DNA of 64,000 nt from Rutstroemia sp. NJR-2017a BVV2 (Eukaryota; Ascomycota; Leotiomycetes; Helotiales; Rutstroemiaceae). The first letter of the stretch is position 1. Each line of letters starts with the position of its first letter. The notes under the pieces were generated by a model. It did no database searches. It was not told the origin of the DNA and was given only the letters and a program-made list of their open reading frames with translations. The stretch spans positions 620,001 through 684,000 of the forward strand of contig NJPS01000006.1 of the NCBI GenBank assembly GCA_002946415.1, in the 5' to 3' direction. Made by a program: the position numbers and the translations under genes. Positions 47,161 through 59,338 of this stretch are shown here, piece after piece.

Positions 47161-49373
47161 ATGGCTACTCAAGCTCCAACAACGGCACCAAAACCATCCA
47201 CCAGACCATCCCCCTCACCCCCCCAACTCCTCAAACGCTCCCCAACCCGCACCCTCGTATTCCAAACCATCCTCCTCCTCTGGCTCGCTCCCATCCTCCT
47301 CCTCCTATTCCTCAACTTCACCTCCCACATAGTCGGCGTCGGCATCAGCTGTTTCGGGACCTGCGAATCGAATCCCGAGTTACGTGACCTCCCGAGTCTG
47401 GATAGGAAAAACCACAATATCCTCGGAGCTCTGCAGCTAGTTGCAAAGGCACTCGTGGTGTGGTTTGTGATTATTGCGGGGTGTTTTGTATACGATCTAT
47501 CGATGTGGCTGGCGACTTCACGAGAGGGACTTCCGTTAGGATATTTGTTGATGCATGTTGAGTTTGCGGATCTGAGTACGCTGTTTAAGCGGCCCTTTTG
47601 GGGCTCGGGGATGGAAAATAGGAGACCAGCTGCGGCGGGACGTGGGCGACCTGGAGACAAGAGGATTTTCCTCTTTATTGCTGTGGTGGTTGTATCTTGT
47701 ATCCTAGTGAACTTGATGGGCCCAGCGACTGCCGTTCTCCTCTTACCAACACTAGGCTGGCAGATCTCACCCAGCGGATCTAAGTTTTTCGATCAAACGG
47801 CTGCAGCCTACCCACCCAACAATACAAAGATCCTCGTGAGCTGCACCGCGCAGCTACTAGCCGCTGGGAATTACTCGTGCACGTTCGGATGGTCCGGGCA
47901 GCCTCTAGATATTGAGGTTCTACTGCTGGAAGTCATCCCCTACGGACGGTTGTGGAGGAATAGGTATAACAGAAACACGAACTTCGATACCCATTTCCAT
48001 CCTAACATCAGCATGGACAGAAGCTCGTGGGTTACGAGCCGGCAGGCGATAAATGAGCTTACTTCCGATGATGCTGATTATGTCCGCGCTCAGGAGCCTC
48101 CCACCTTCCAGAGTCTCGAAAAGGAGGATCCCTCATCTGGTCAATCCCAAGTTGACTATGCGCGGCAACATCAACTTCATAAAGACTCTCTTCAAGTTTA
48201 CCTCATCCGGCAGGGGCCAAGCTTTGCTCAGGATGTGTACTGTTCCAAAACCGTTGCGAAGGTGCGGATATCGAAAGGAAGAGAGGCCCACTGCTATACA
48301 GTTCCGTCCGAAGGGAATAAAGATGGCAAGGGAACAAATCCAGCCCGCCGTGATGTTTACCTTTCCACCCCGAATATACCTGACTATCGTGGGATGGTCG
48401 CGAACAAACCATCTGATGCTGACGGGAACTTCATTACGAAATGCATTCGTACTGGGTCCGGCTGGCAGGACTCCAATACTCTTCATGCACAATACTCCTT
48501 CGACGATGCCGAGTATAGAACGTATACCGCCGATGTGTACGCAGCCAATCGAGCCATCTATCTTGCTCCTAATACATATCACTGCATCAAGAATAATAGC
48601 ACACTGTCTGGTAGACAATGCGATTGGGATGCCATGTTTCAGGTTGCGCCTCCACCTGATATTTTGAACACCTCAACCAACTTGATGTTCACCGAATATA
48701 GCAATCGAGGAAAGACTTCGTCTTCTGCGAATCCCAAGTGTTCCTAAACTTTTCCACATATATTATGGATACGTCGCAACCTTCTGGCTTGAACCTCGTG
48801 AATATGGAAGTCCAAATCAAAGACCTGTCCGCTATACCTACCTTCGTACACCCCGATTGGATTCTAGCAGGCTGGTCGTTGGATCGCGGCGGAACAGCCC
48901 ATTCATCTCGCACGAGTTCTAAAGCAATGACTTCGTTTTTGAACCGTTCTTTAAAGGCTTATGAGACGAATGACCCATTAGGCGTTGAAGGGACTGTTGT
49001 AACAATACAGTCTGACGCCTTGCGCCTTACCTTGACACTAGTCGGTTACTACACAACCGCAGAATCGCCATCCATACAAGGGGATCCTGCCCGTCCTCAC
49101 CTCCAAGCCTTTGCAAGAGTTCAACTCTGGTCCTATGGGTTGGATTCTCGCACCTCTAGACTCGGCGCCGTCGTCGCAATCGCGGGGTGTATCTTAGTTT
49201 TGGCACATACCTATGTAGGACTTGTAATGCGGACGCCGAGAAAGAGCGCGGTGCAATTTGTGGCAATTGCGCTGAAGCAGGAGCGGGTGGAGAAATTGAC
49301 AACACTTACTGAGAAACAGATGGGAAGGGAGAGGCATGTTGTAGAAGGCGACAACAGGATATGTTTTCCCTAG
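47161..49373 (+). CDS. Multi-pass membrane protein, reading frame broken near 48738
   Basis: The first part (47161-48747) encodes 528 residues. It begins with a Pro/Thr/Ser-rich tail and has hydrophobic segments near residues 40-60, 93-115 and 160-195. A long presumably extracellular region with sequons (NNT, NYS, NIS, NNS, NTS) follows. The frame then stops at 48745-48747. The second part (48738-49373) continues in another frame with a natural continuation (FLNFSTYIMDTSQPSGLNL), DLSAIPTFVHPDWILAGW, a final helix (LGAVVAIAGCILVLAHTYVGL) and a cytoplasmic RKSAVQFVAIALKQ. No credible donor/acceptor pair bridges the junction, so a one-base deletion (or a sequencing error) near 48736-48744 is the simplest reading. 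The architecture, three N-terminal helices, glycosylated ectodomain, one C-terminal helix, matches the gene at 42091. Function unknown. If the frameshift is real, the product lacks its last helix. Confidence 0.8.
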
Positions 49374-50454
49374 CACTGAATATATGGCCGCCATTTTGAG
49401 CTAGCTACTAGCTCTTGGAGGTGATTGCTCCGGCCATTCGTGCCACCTGCATTGGACGTATGCAATATGCTTTGGATGTCCCTGTTTGTGAATGGAAAAA
49501 GTCTTCCTAGCATCTACTAGTTACTTGCAATTTTTTACAGCTGCGCATATACAAGTCCTTGTATGATCTGTGACTGTCTCTAATGGCTAATGTCAAGATC
49601 CATCAAGAAGGCAACAATAATATGGGAAAAGCTCGCCTCAGCGATATGATATACCTACTTCGTATATACCTAACATCATTGGGCGTCGGTGGGACTGAGG
49701 CGTTGAGACGAGAGATCGTAGCGAGCGACGGATCGATACCGCAATACAAGGGGATGGAGGAGGGGTTGATTTAATTCGCACTTGTACTCGGCTTGATTAA
49801 ATTTTCAAAAAGGAAAAATGCAGCCGGCAAAAATGCCTCATCTATTTTGTGCGTGATCTTTTGCTGTTCTTGGAAAGATGAGTAATGTGCAATTGCGGCG
49901 TGATGAGAAAGATCTCCTTCGCTTTCGTTCATTTTCACCGCTTGACGAATGCGTCGCCTTGACATAAAAGGCCTATTGGTGGTAGGTAGGGCTTGGTGTG
50001 GGATGAATGTAATAGCTGAGAGTGCGGTGCGGGCTGGATAATGTTTCGCTCGTATTGGGGATTTCCCGGCTTTACCCCAATTACCCATCAAGGTTTTCCG
50101 GATGCATGATTATATGCTTTTGGCCTGGGGGAGAAGCGTGCAGGTACGGAATCGAGATTCTGTAGGGGATGGAAAGCTTGTTTTCAACGATGATGGGGAT
50201 GTTAGTCAAGGGTGTATATAGCATGTAGAATGGTGGTGGGGTGGTGGATGAAGAGCAAGACAGTAGAAAGATGATGAGCGTGGCTGATATTCCTCCCAAG
50301 TTGGGACATAGTAAGCGAGCGCATTGGTGTTAGTGAGGACTTGGAACTCCGAAGCTGTTACACGGGATAAGACGTGGGTTTGAAACAGTCTCGCTCAGGT
50401 TGAGGTATGGTACTTGAGATATATGAACATGTCGACGAACTTGCCGTTGGAACA
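49374..50454. other. Intergenic region
   Basis: No supported gene. Short frames at 49583-49774 plus and 49771-50299 minus lack motifs and splice support. Confidence 0.55.
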
Positions 50455-51323
50455 TCAAAAAACGTCGACCACGGGCTTTGATGATTGCTGGAGAATGAAA
50501 GCCGACATGTCATAAGTGAAGGCGTGTGGTGGAATGTGCATGGTTGTTGATGGAACGTCCTGGAGCAAAGGATTTTCGAAATCATCAAGGTATTGGTGAG
50601 ATGCTATGTTGATGTGCGACCCCAGATGTTTTATCTCCACATACGCAAGTCCACTACTACAATCTTCGATGACACTTGCAAGCACTATCTCTCTGGCTGT
50701 TGTTTCTTTCGATGTCCTTGAAAGCTAGACTAGGCCGTAATGAGTACTGAATTCGCACGGCTATGCAGTGCCTTCAGTACCGCGTAAGGACAGACCTATG
50801 TGCTTGCCCTCCTGTTTGAAATGTGGGTAGAAGTGCTCGCAATGAGGATCTTGTAATCTTGCGAAATGTGTAGTAGTGAGTCGACGATGTCGTGGCTGAG
50901 GGGTTGTTTCTTCCATCTGAGAAGAAATGATGACTAATAACTTGGCACATATTCATGGAAGATTCTCAGATTCTTCTTTCAGGGCCTTGGATGCTTGGAT
51001 TTGATGTCTAGTCTCTTGGTCTCTTGGCTATTATTATTGATAAAATAGGGGTAAAGTGATTTGAGGAAGTAGACGTGGAGTACCTGGATAGGTTCTCGAC
51101 ATTCAGAAGTACTGTGTTGTATCTCCAAGTCGACCGTGGACATAACCGACACTGAAGAGGTGCCAAGACAAGAGGCTAATAAATATCGGTCCCGTGTTTG
51201 ACAGTAAGCTTTATCCTCACTATGAGTGATTTTCGAAGAATGTCTTAATGCTGTGAACTGGTCGCACGCGTTTGCTTTCTGTGTAACATGCACTTCCTCG
51301 CTATGCGCTGAACCGGACATCAT
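50455..51323 (-). CDS. Tentative three-exon gene, no recognised family
   Basis: Three minus-strand exons (51323-51084, 50916-50781, 50705-50455) join exactly in frame to 208 residues. The introns have GTACTC...CTCAG and GTACTG...AAAG ends. The product begins MMSGSAHSEEVHVTQKANAC. Its middle contains RRLTTTHFARLQDPHCEHFY, and its C-terminal third reads like a folded region (EIVLASVIEDCSSGLAYVEI, then MHIPPHAFTYDMSAFILQQ). No signal peptide, membrane helix or known motif is seen. Support is the continuity of frame across two introns and a protein-like composition with no low complexity. Against it, the donors are not the strongest consensus and I had freedom in choosing sites. An alternative end after exon 2 (stop at 50761) would give 131 residues. 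It may be a lineage-specific gene. Confidence 0.4.
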
Positions 51324-54049
51324 CGCCTGTGCCTCTCCTTTCTGGGGAATCGATGGTGTTCTCGAAAAACAGATTTCAAGCAGCACGGAAATTTGAGCAT
51401 TCGAGTCTTTTTCCTCTTAGACTGACGTCGGGTTGTTGTTGTCTGTACACACTTCGCCCTACCGTAAGCAACACGGCATGTTTTCACTCCACCAGACAAT
51501 CAGTTCCGATATTTCTTCCTATAGCACAAGCTGAAGGGTCAAGCCCGGTAGTGATTCGCCCGCCCTGCCGGGCTGTTTAGTGACCTCTGATGCTGTGAGG
51601 AACGGAACACCGAACGACAGAAATGATCATCGAAAATATTGTCTTCTTCGGGCGACTTGATTCGGGGTTGGAAGCATCTCGGCCAAAGCGGACTTCGAAG
51701 GGCTAGAATTTTCTAGCATAAGATCATGCAGCGAGGCTCGGTTGTCCTCTTAAAAGGCAGCATTTTTTGATCCTCCAAGTCCTCGGCATAATATCAGAAA
51801 AAGAGGCTTTTTCTCCCACATAGTCCGGTATACTCCGATTCGAAGCAGCATCTCAACGTCGAGAAGGTAACGTTCAAGATGCCGTCAGCCGAAAGATGCG
51901 TCTGTCAGAAATTGACCTATGCATTTGAAGTCCAAAATTCAGCTCTTTTTGAGAAAATTGTCGTGAGGAAACACATATGATCACGAACCGGATGTCAATG
52001 GCGATGATAAAAGGTCTTGGCGGAGGTACAAGACGCCATCTATCCGCTCTCCATCCCGGGGGAATAGTTACCTTTCTCTTGGCTTCATATCCAGAAGCAG
52101 ATATGAGATCTCATCCTCTCTTGGCATTCAACAACTCAACGGTCCAGCGGATGTATCGGAGTACTTTTGTGTAGGTACAAGTCGTCCAGATACCGTGCTG
52201 TATGTACCAGACTGTAATATTGAGTGCTGTGCCTCGTCTTGGCATATACAATGTTAATGTCGCATTGAGTGGACATGAAAAGTGACTTTGCGAGCAGGTA
52301 ATATGGAATCTGTAATCCGTCACCTGGAGGTTCAAAGTAAGTGGAGCAAACGAGGGGGATTGATTGGTGTCGATGTCGAAAGGGTAGCTGGTAGCTGGTA
52401 GCTATTGGTGATTGGAACAGGATGAAGAGTTTGAGTGTGAATGTGTACTTGCTACTTTGTACATGAGAGAATGCTGGGAAAACGGGAACTGAGGCCGAGA
52501 TGGTTGAGAGAACGGACAGAACGGACAGAACAAGGAAAGCTCTCGGGTTACACAACGTCAGTCGGCATCTGAAGATTCTGATCCCCCAACTTCCATAGCC
52601 AATCACCCAATCCATCACCTGTGGGACTACCATCATCAAACACTATTGACCATAGGAGTGAATAAAGTCAATGCTTGTTTACCTGTCCTCGTGAGATTGA
52701 TGGTAGTGGTATTCACGTCCAATCTTATTAACTCCTGTTGACGCCATGTCTACTTCAAAGGCTGGCGAGTGCGTTTATAAATAGAATTCACTGGACTGGA
52801 TTGAATGAGTGAATGAATGAACGAAGGATCTCCGGTGCCGGCAGACAATGAAATGGAAATGGGCATCGGACTGTACTTCTGCGTACACGATATGACATGG
52901 AGACAAACAAAGGGAGTAGCTATAATACTCTTAAATACTCTTACCAGCATCAGCATTTGGTTGCCGCATTCCACCCCGCGTTGCCTCGTCACAACCACCA
53001 CGACCACCACAACCACCCCAAATCCACCAGCCCGCCTTCGCATGCCTTTGATACTGATACGATACAATACGACACGACAAGACACGACCGACACGATACA
53101 TCCATCCACCATCCACCATCCACCATCCACCATCCACCATCACCCTTCCACCACATCCATGTCACCGACATCCCTCCTTACCTTGCGGCGTTGCCTTATG
53201 CTTGCCACCAAGGTTTGACGTTTGACAACATTTTACTCGTAATTCTCTCGCCCCTCATTCGCCGTCATCTTTCTGTATCCTCCGCACTCCTCCGCATTTT
53301 GATAAAAAGACCTCCCGGCATCTGAAGGGCTGCAAAGCATCGCAACCTTCAATTCGCTCGATTCTGCACCGACTTTTAACACTGCTTCCCACCCCCACCT
53401 CTTCCTCTTCTACCAATCCTTCCACCAAGCCTTCGGTGCAGGTGCCGGGAAGTAAGTCTTTTCATGCTACAAACGGTCGCCCAAGCAGGATCCAGATCTT
53501 CTCGCATCTCTGCATTCGCCGAGCCCGCCAATTACTTGAACTTCTTAAGTTTCGCCGGTTTCCCAGGGAGGCTTTCTCATTTTCTTACGTTTTTCCAATC
53601 TACTTCATCTTCATCGTCGAGCGCAACTTTCGTTATTTCAGCCAACTTCAAATCAATATTTGCATACCACTCTCCTTATAGTCACACATAAGCCTACCCT
53701 TGTCGACGAGGCGCATGGTGGAGAAGAACTGCCCAGCAGCCATTCAAACCCCCCACAATCTATCGTACAATACAATTGGATCAGGACTAGACGTTTCTAC
53801 CCTGCGCGCAAGGACTACAGTAACTAAAGTTCATAAAGCTCAGCTATCTTTTCCTGCAGACGTTACCCGCCGTTGACGGGAACTAAATCAGACTGTCGCA
53901 CGAGGACTCTTCTCTTCACGAACTCAGCTGTTCCCCAATTTCACTTGAAGGGGCAATAACTTCACGCTTCTTGCAGACTCGCAGTTTCCTCTGGCTGGAT
54001 TTGGAAAACTGGACTGAGACCTTGTTAGCAACTGACTAACTAAGAAATC
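51324..54049. other. Intergenic region upstream of the kinase
   Basis: No gene supported. A 7-nt CCATCCA minisatellite (53102-53141) lies here. From about 53340 the plus strand is C/T-rich and probably forms a long leader for the kinase gene. Frames at 52817-53325 owe their length to the repeat. Confidence 0.55.
53102..53141. repeat. CCATCCA heptanucleotide repeat
   Basis: About five to six tandem 7-nt CCATCCA units in the region upstream of the kinase gene. Confidence 0.85.
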
Positions 54050-56267
54050 ATGGCGACAACTACTTTACCACTCTCTCAACATACATTAACTTCTACTCCT
54101 CAACCCACCTCAAATTCCCTACACAGTACCCGAGTTACCGATCTTGAATCTACTTCTGCAGATTCGAGTCGTCCTTCATCATTGGATCCCCGTCAAGTTG
54201 GTCCCATTCCGGAAGAGGATGAGGACGAAACTAGCAGCGAAGCTGCCAATGAGCCGATAACCCCCACAGATCTTCAGCATCCTCATCAACATGCACATGT
54301 AATATCGGGTGATGAGATTCCTCACGATATCAGTCACACGTACCCACAAACGCCGATTCCGCCCGAAGCGCCTCTAATCATTAATACTGTTCCTACTCCT
54401 GCATCTACTGGCAAGAAAAACAAACCATTTACCTTAAGATCTTCGAAAACCGATGAAACGTCATCCTCCAATCCACTTGCAACGTGGTCAAACTTGCCAT
54501 CGAAAGAATCGAGCTTGAAGGGTCGAGTTTCGAAAATATTCAGAAGGTCGAACTCTCATGTTGAGAAGCTGAACATAAATTCGTTCATCGAACCTGATCA
54601 CCCCACACTCACCAACAATAATGGTTCAGACCCTATGTTAGGTCGGGAGCATCGTCGTGCGTCGATTAGACGATTGTCAACATCTCCCACCCCCTTTACA
54701 TCTCGCTCGAACACACCATCATCCCCTGCATCCCCCTCTGACCGCGGGTCGCAAGAGAGCGTTTCGTTCAAAGGCGCTTCGAAAGAAAATTTAAACATGA
54801 CGAAGAAGCAAAGATCGTCGACCGGCCTGGGTCTGAGAGACAAATTGCAAAGACATGGGCCCAAGATATCTTTTGCACAACCCGAGACGGAGAACAATAA
54901 TCTGGCTCCGCAACGTTCTTCAAGCGTGGACTGGGATCCGTCTAATATATATGTGCCACAGCCCGTAGTCCAGGAAATCCCGCGACAAATATGGGGTATG
55001 GCAGCTGAGACAGGAATTGGCCTCAAGTCAAGACGTTTGAGCGTGAGTCTTCCAGACGACTTCACGGTTGACGTTGTGGAGTTGGATGAGGAATATGCTC
55101 CACAGAGCAAACTAATAGGACGTCGCGGCAAAAGTATTGGTAAAGGTGCCACAGCACATGTAAAACTGATGGTCCGAAAAGGTTGCTCCAACGATATATA
55201 CGCAGTGAAAGAATTCCGTGGAAAGTCCACGACAGAAAAAGAAGAAGACTACGAGAAGAAAGTCAAATCAGAGTTTTCCATCGCTCAAAGTGCTCGCCAT
55301 CCGAATATTGTCGAGACGTTTCGACTCTGTACACATAACGGTCGGTGGAACCATGTGATGGAGTATTGCGAGCAGGGAGACCTGTTCGGTCTTGTTAACC
55401 AGAAGTATCTCAATAAAGAAGACCACGCAAAGGATCGACAATGTTTATTCAAGCAACTCATTCAAGGCCTCAGCTATCTTCATAGTAACGGCATCGCACA
55501 TCGCGACGTCAAGCTCGAGAACTTATTAATCACCAAAGACAGCAAGCTCAAGATCACCGACTTCGGGGTATCAGAAGTATTCGCAGGTATCCATCCAGGC
55601 CTACGTGCCGCAAGTGGCAAATGTGGTAAAGACATGGGAGAAGTCAGACTTTGTGCACCGGGTATCTGCGGCAGTCCTCCATATATAGCCCCGGAGGTCA
55701 TCGAAAAGAAAGGTAATTCCAATCCATTCACTCACTCAACCCCCTCGTCCAAACACCCCACGCTAACAAATCTCAGGTGAATACGACCCCCGCCCTCTCG
55801 ACGTCTGGGGCGCCGCCATCGTCATGCTCTGCATGACAGCCAACGGCTGTCTCTGGGCCGAAGCCAAACCCAACACATCCCCCTTATACGACGAGCTCGT
55901 GCGCGGCTGGGAAAAGTGGAACAGCAAGCACGAAAACAGCTCCATCACTGACATAGACTACCCGCACGTCTCGTTCTTCGACAAACACATCAACCCCCCC
56001 GCGCTGCGCCGCGTTCTGCTCACCATGCTGAACCCAGATCCGGCGCGCCGCGCCACCATCGCAGAGATTGCGAAGAATCGCTGGTTGAAAAATGTAGAGT
56101 GCTGTCAGGTGGACAGCTATGATGGCCCGGCACGGCTGGTCGATGTCTCGAAGTCGAGGTGCTTGGAGGGCGGCGGCATGGCGAGGGTCGTCGCGCATAA
56201 TCATTTGCCGCCGCAGGCGCATCATGGGCATAAGTTTGTGAGGTTACCGGGGAGTACGGATATGTAG
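54050..56267 (+). CDS. HAL4/SAT4-type serine/threonine kinase
   Basis: Two exons (54050-55712 and 55777-56267) give 717 residues. The first 350 residues are disordered and Ser/Pro-rich, with a basic patch SLKGRVSKIFRRSNSH. The kinase domain covers about 355-680: glycine loop SIGKGATAHVKL near 360, catalytic Lys in YAVKEFRGKS near 386, EYCEQGDLFGLV, HRDVKLENLL near 484, DFGVSEVF near 504 and GSPPYIAPEVIEKKGEYDPR in the activation segment. The insert after DFG with CAPGICGSPPYIAPE, and the WGAAIVMLCM stretch, are typical of the yeast Hal4/Sat4, Hal5 and Hrk1 branch (fungal NPR/HAL kinases). These regulate plasma-membrane transporters such as potassium carriers and the proton pump. All catalytic residues are present, so it should be active. 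The intron lies just after the APE motif. Which paralogue it corresponds to cannot be settled without a tree. Confidence 0.95.
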
Positions 56268-57215
56268 GTTGGGTGTGTATATGGTATGAGGTTTGGTGGG
56301 GTGCTTTTGCGAGCGGTATACATGCGTGTATTTTCCCTGGTTGCGAGTTTGCAGGTATGGGGTTACTCAAAGAGCGAGCGAGCGATTCGAACTAGAGAAG
56401 AGAAGTACGTACGGTGTTTACGTCGTTTATGGCTTTACTTCGTTGGTTCTTGATACTGCGCTTCAAGTCAAGATTCTGAAGATGCGTCAGTGTGGTTGAT
56501 TGTGGATACTATTGTCACTACTTGCTGGTAATGCATGCTACTGGGACTTGGATAGACGGCGCTGTGCACCATTTTCTTTCCCGCTTGTTACACTTTACAT
56601 TACGTCTTCCCTTTTGTTAATCAATGGCTGGTATAAAGGCGTCACATACGTCACGTCAGGTCACGTCAAGTTCAGATCATGTTATTCGGCGGCACGGGGA
56701 TTTGCATTTCTTAGCGGCGGGCGGGGAGTGGGTGCTTCACGATGGATGGGTTATCCAGAATGGATATATATATGACATGGGACAAAGATTCGAACTTCAC
56801 AATACATCACATTACTGGGACGAGACGGGACGGGACTACCGGGGCAAATCGGGTATAGGCAAAGGGGAGAGATTACATCGCTTGTTTGTGTGATCGATAT
56901 TCTCACTCTGAATTGAAATTGGGATATGATAGATTGTGGATGGTGGATGAATGGATGGTTGTGTGGGTGAATAGAGGCGTGATGTTGATTACTTGGACAG
57001 AGCCAGACAAAGACGTGAGACGTCAAGTACATACATAGGTTACTTAGTTACTTATTATAATGAATCGAAAGAACGGAAGAATGAATGAATCGATGGTTGT
57101 GTTCATTTTTCTGGTTCATCCTTTATTTCCTCTCTCTTTTTACTTTCTACTTTTTATTTCTATCACTAGCGGGAGAAAATATGGGCATCATGAACCACAA
57201 TCCCTACCCACCCAC
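56268..57215. other. Convergent 3' region of kinase and VMS1
   Basis: 948 bases between two converging genes. Overlapping short frames on both strands lack motifs. The sequence contains CACGTCA/ACGTCA repeats at 56640-56670 and GGATGG-like units at 56935-56960. No gene is seen. Confidence 0.6.
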
Positions 57216-59338
57216 CTACCCACCCAACCTCTTCATCCTCTCCTCCGCCGCCCTCGCCCTCCTCTCCCTCTCCACCCTCATCCTAACCTCCGGACTCATA
57301 TCCCTCATCTCCTGCTCCCTCCTCTCCTGCGCACTCCCCACCTTCCCCAATCCCAGTCCCCCTCCCCCTCCAGCTATACTCTTCCCCCCACCCGCCACCC
57401 TCCCAAACCTCCTCGCCTTCCCCTCCTCCTCCTCCCTCGCCAACCGCTCATCCTCTACTTTCTCCCTCTGCATCTCCTTCCTCTTCTCCTCTTCCCTCTC
57501 CCTCTCCTCCCGCTTCGTCGCTTCCGCACGACTGATCCCTGAGGGGATGCGAGTTTCTTCCCAATTCCATTGCTTTACTTCTCCTCCCTGTGCGTTCTCA
57601 ATCTCAAACCTGCAAACCCGAAACGCATCTCTCGCCCCCCGCTCCCCACACAACTCAAACGGCGTTCTTCCCTCCTCGCTGCGCACCCCCGGGTCCGCGC
57701 CCGCTTTGAGAAGTAGCCCGTAGATGAGCGGGGCGGAATTCAAGCTCGCGGCTAGATGTAAGGGGGTAGGGGCGTGGTGATTGGATTCTGGGGGGGCGAA
57801 GCGGAAGTCGGGGGGGAGGGAATTGCTCTTGAGGTAGGCGAGCAGGGCGGGGAGTTTGGAGCGCCGGATCAGGGATTGGATTTGAGAGGTGTGGAGGAGG
57901 GCGGTTTCTTCTTCTTCGGTTAGTTTCGGGGGTTGGGATTGCTGTTGTTGGGTGGATTGTTGTTTGGCGGCTTTGGCGAGAGAGGATTGGCGTGCGGATT
58001 CGGCGGCGGCGGCAAGGGCCGCTTCGTCGATTTCGAGGAGCTTGACGCGCGTGAGTTCGACGAAGGAGCGCATGAGTTCGTTTTGGGTGGCGCGACGGGT
58101 GCTGAAGGGGAAGCCGCGGATGCGGGGGTCGTTTTGGCGAAGGACTTGGTTTTCGTAGGGGCCGAAGAGGGTGCGGCGGTTGGTGGTGCCGGTGGCGCGG
58201 ATGAAGAGGAGCGTGGAGCTGTCGATCATGGGTTTCCAGTCGTGCAGCAGGAGCCGCACTTCGTCGGTTAGGGCTTGCTCGTTGTAGCGGCGGAGACTGG
58301 ATCCAGCGGAGTGGGCGGCGCCTTTGGCGGAGTCGTTGGCGGATTGTGCGCCTCCTTGCTTGCGACGGGTGGTGTAGCGGTGGAAGGTTTTGTGCGCGAG
58401 GACGGTGGCTTCTTTGGTTAGGGGGCCGGTAGCGGAGTTTTTGGTTTGTTTAGGGGTGAGGGAGACGATCATGGCTGCGAAATGGCCGCCTCCAATCATG
58501 CACATGAAGATATGCGGTTCTTTATATGCGTCTGGTAATGGGATACCGGTGTTAGAGTCAACTGGTATCTTAATTTGTGGCTTGGGCGTGAGTTGCTTCT
58601 TTTGTATGATTTCATGTAGTGAGCCCTCGTTCTCTTGTTCTTCATTCGTGAAAATCGCCCGATATACTCCTAGATAGGTATTCTTCGGTAAAGTAGGAGT
58701 CGCAAACCATATTAGTGGAGGTTTCCCGGACCCCCTCTTTTGTTTCCGCGATCCAAGATCATCTACATCCTCATTGTTGTTCGATGATATGGCAGCCTGC
58801 TTCTTAAGCAATGAGCTCAGTGTAGTCTCCTTACGGCCACCCTCATCATCTTCTTCGGAATCCTCCGAGTCGGAGCCAGATAGACTCTCGTCAAGATCTA
58901 AATAGAGTCAATGATAATCGCCTCAGATTCTTGCACATCCACGAACCTCCAACCAATTTCTCGAATTCCGCTTCCGACACAGATTTTGCCCCTCGGATCT
59001 TTTGTTTTAGGTTGTAATTGTGGAAGTCCGACCTGACATGGCTCTTTTGGTCCTCGACGGTATAGAAGGTTACTCCGCAAAGAGAGCACGACTTCGAACC
59101 GACAGCTTCATCTGTTTTGGACTGTGCGACTCGTTCGGTGGCTATTGTTGGAGACACATTCTCGTCCTGCTCCTGCCCCTCACTAGTAACGTCTTTTGGT
59201 GTCAAAGTCGTCAAGATATCTTGAGGAAGATCATAGACTGGGGCATGTAAGCTGCGAGAATCTGAGTTGGTAGCGTGGTAGCGTGGTAGCCATACCATAT
59301 AAGGGTCTCCGAGTGATTTCCTCCTTTCGTTGTTCCAT
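57216..59338 (-). CDS. VMS1: Vms1/ANKZF1, peptidyl-tRNA cleaving RQC factor
   Basis: Three exons (59338-59296, 59261-58947, 58897-57216) give 679 residues, close to yeast Vms1. The protein acts in ribosome-associated quality control: it releases stalled nascent chains from 60S peptidyl-tRNA and binds Cdc48. Visible parts: an N-terminal RRPLY and PVYDLPQDIL segment; a C2H2 zinc finger (CSLCGVTFYTVEDQKSHV, then DFH); an acidic linker; and the VLRF1 release-factor-like domain with MCMIGGGHFAAM near 255. The catalytic Gln region RRKQGGAQSAND lies near residue 300. Ankyrin repeats around 495-550 follow (TPLHLAASLNSAPL), then a Glu/Arg coiled coil and a C-terminal Cdc48-binding VIM-like helix (RERRARAAEERM). 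The first intron as placed is only 34 nt. The alternative start at 59298 (MVWLPRYHA) needs no intron but loses the RRPLY segment. Convergent with the kinase, divergent from the HAM1-like gene. Confidence 0.95.

Noticed and set aside
57060..57723. Plus-strand frames of 160 and 212 codons
   Set aside because: Antisense of the Glu/Arg-rich coiled coil of VMS1; pure composition effect.
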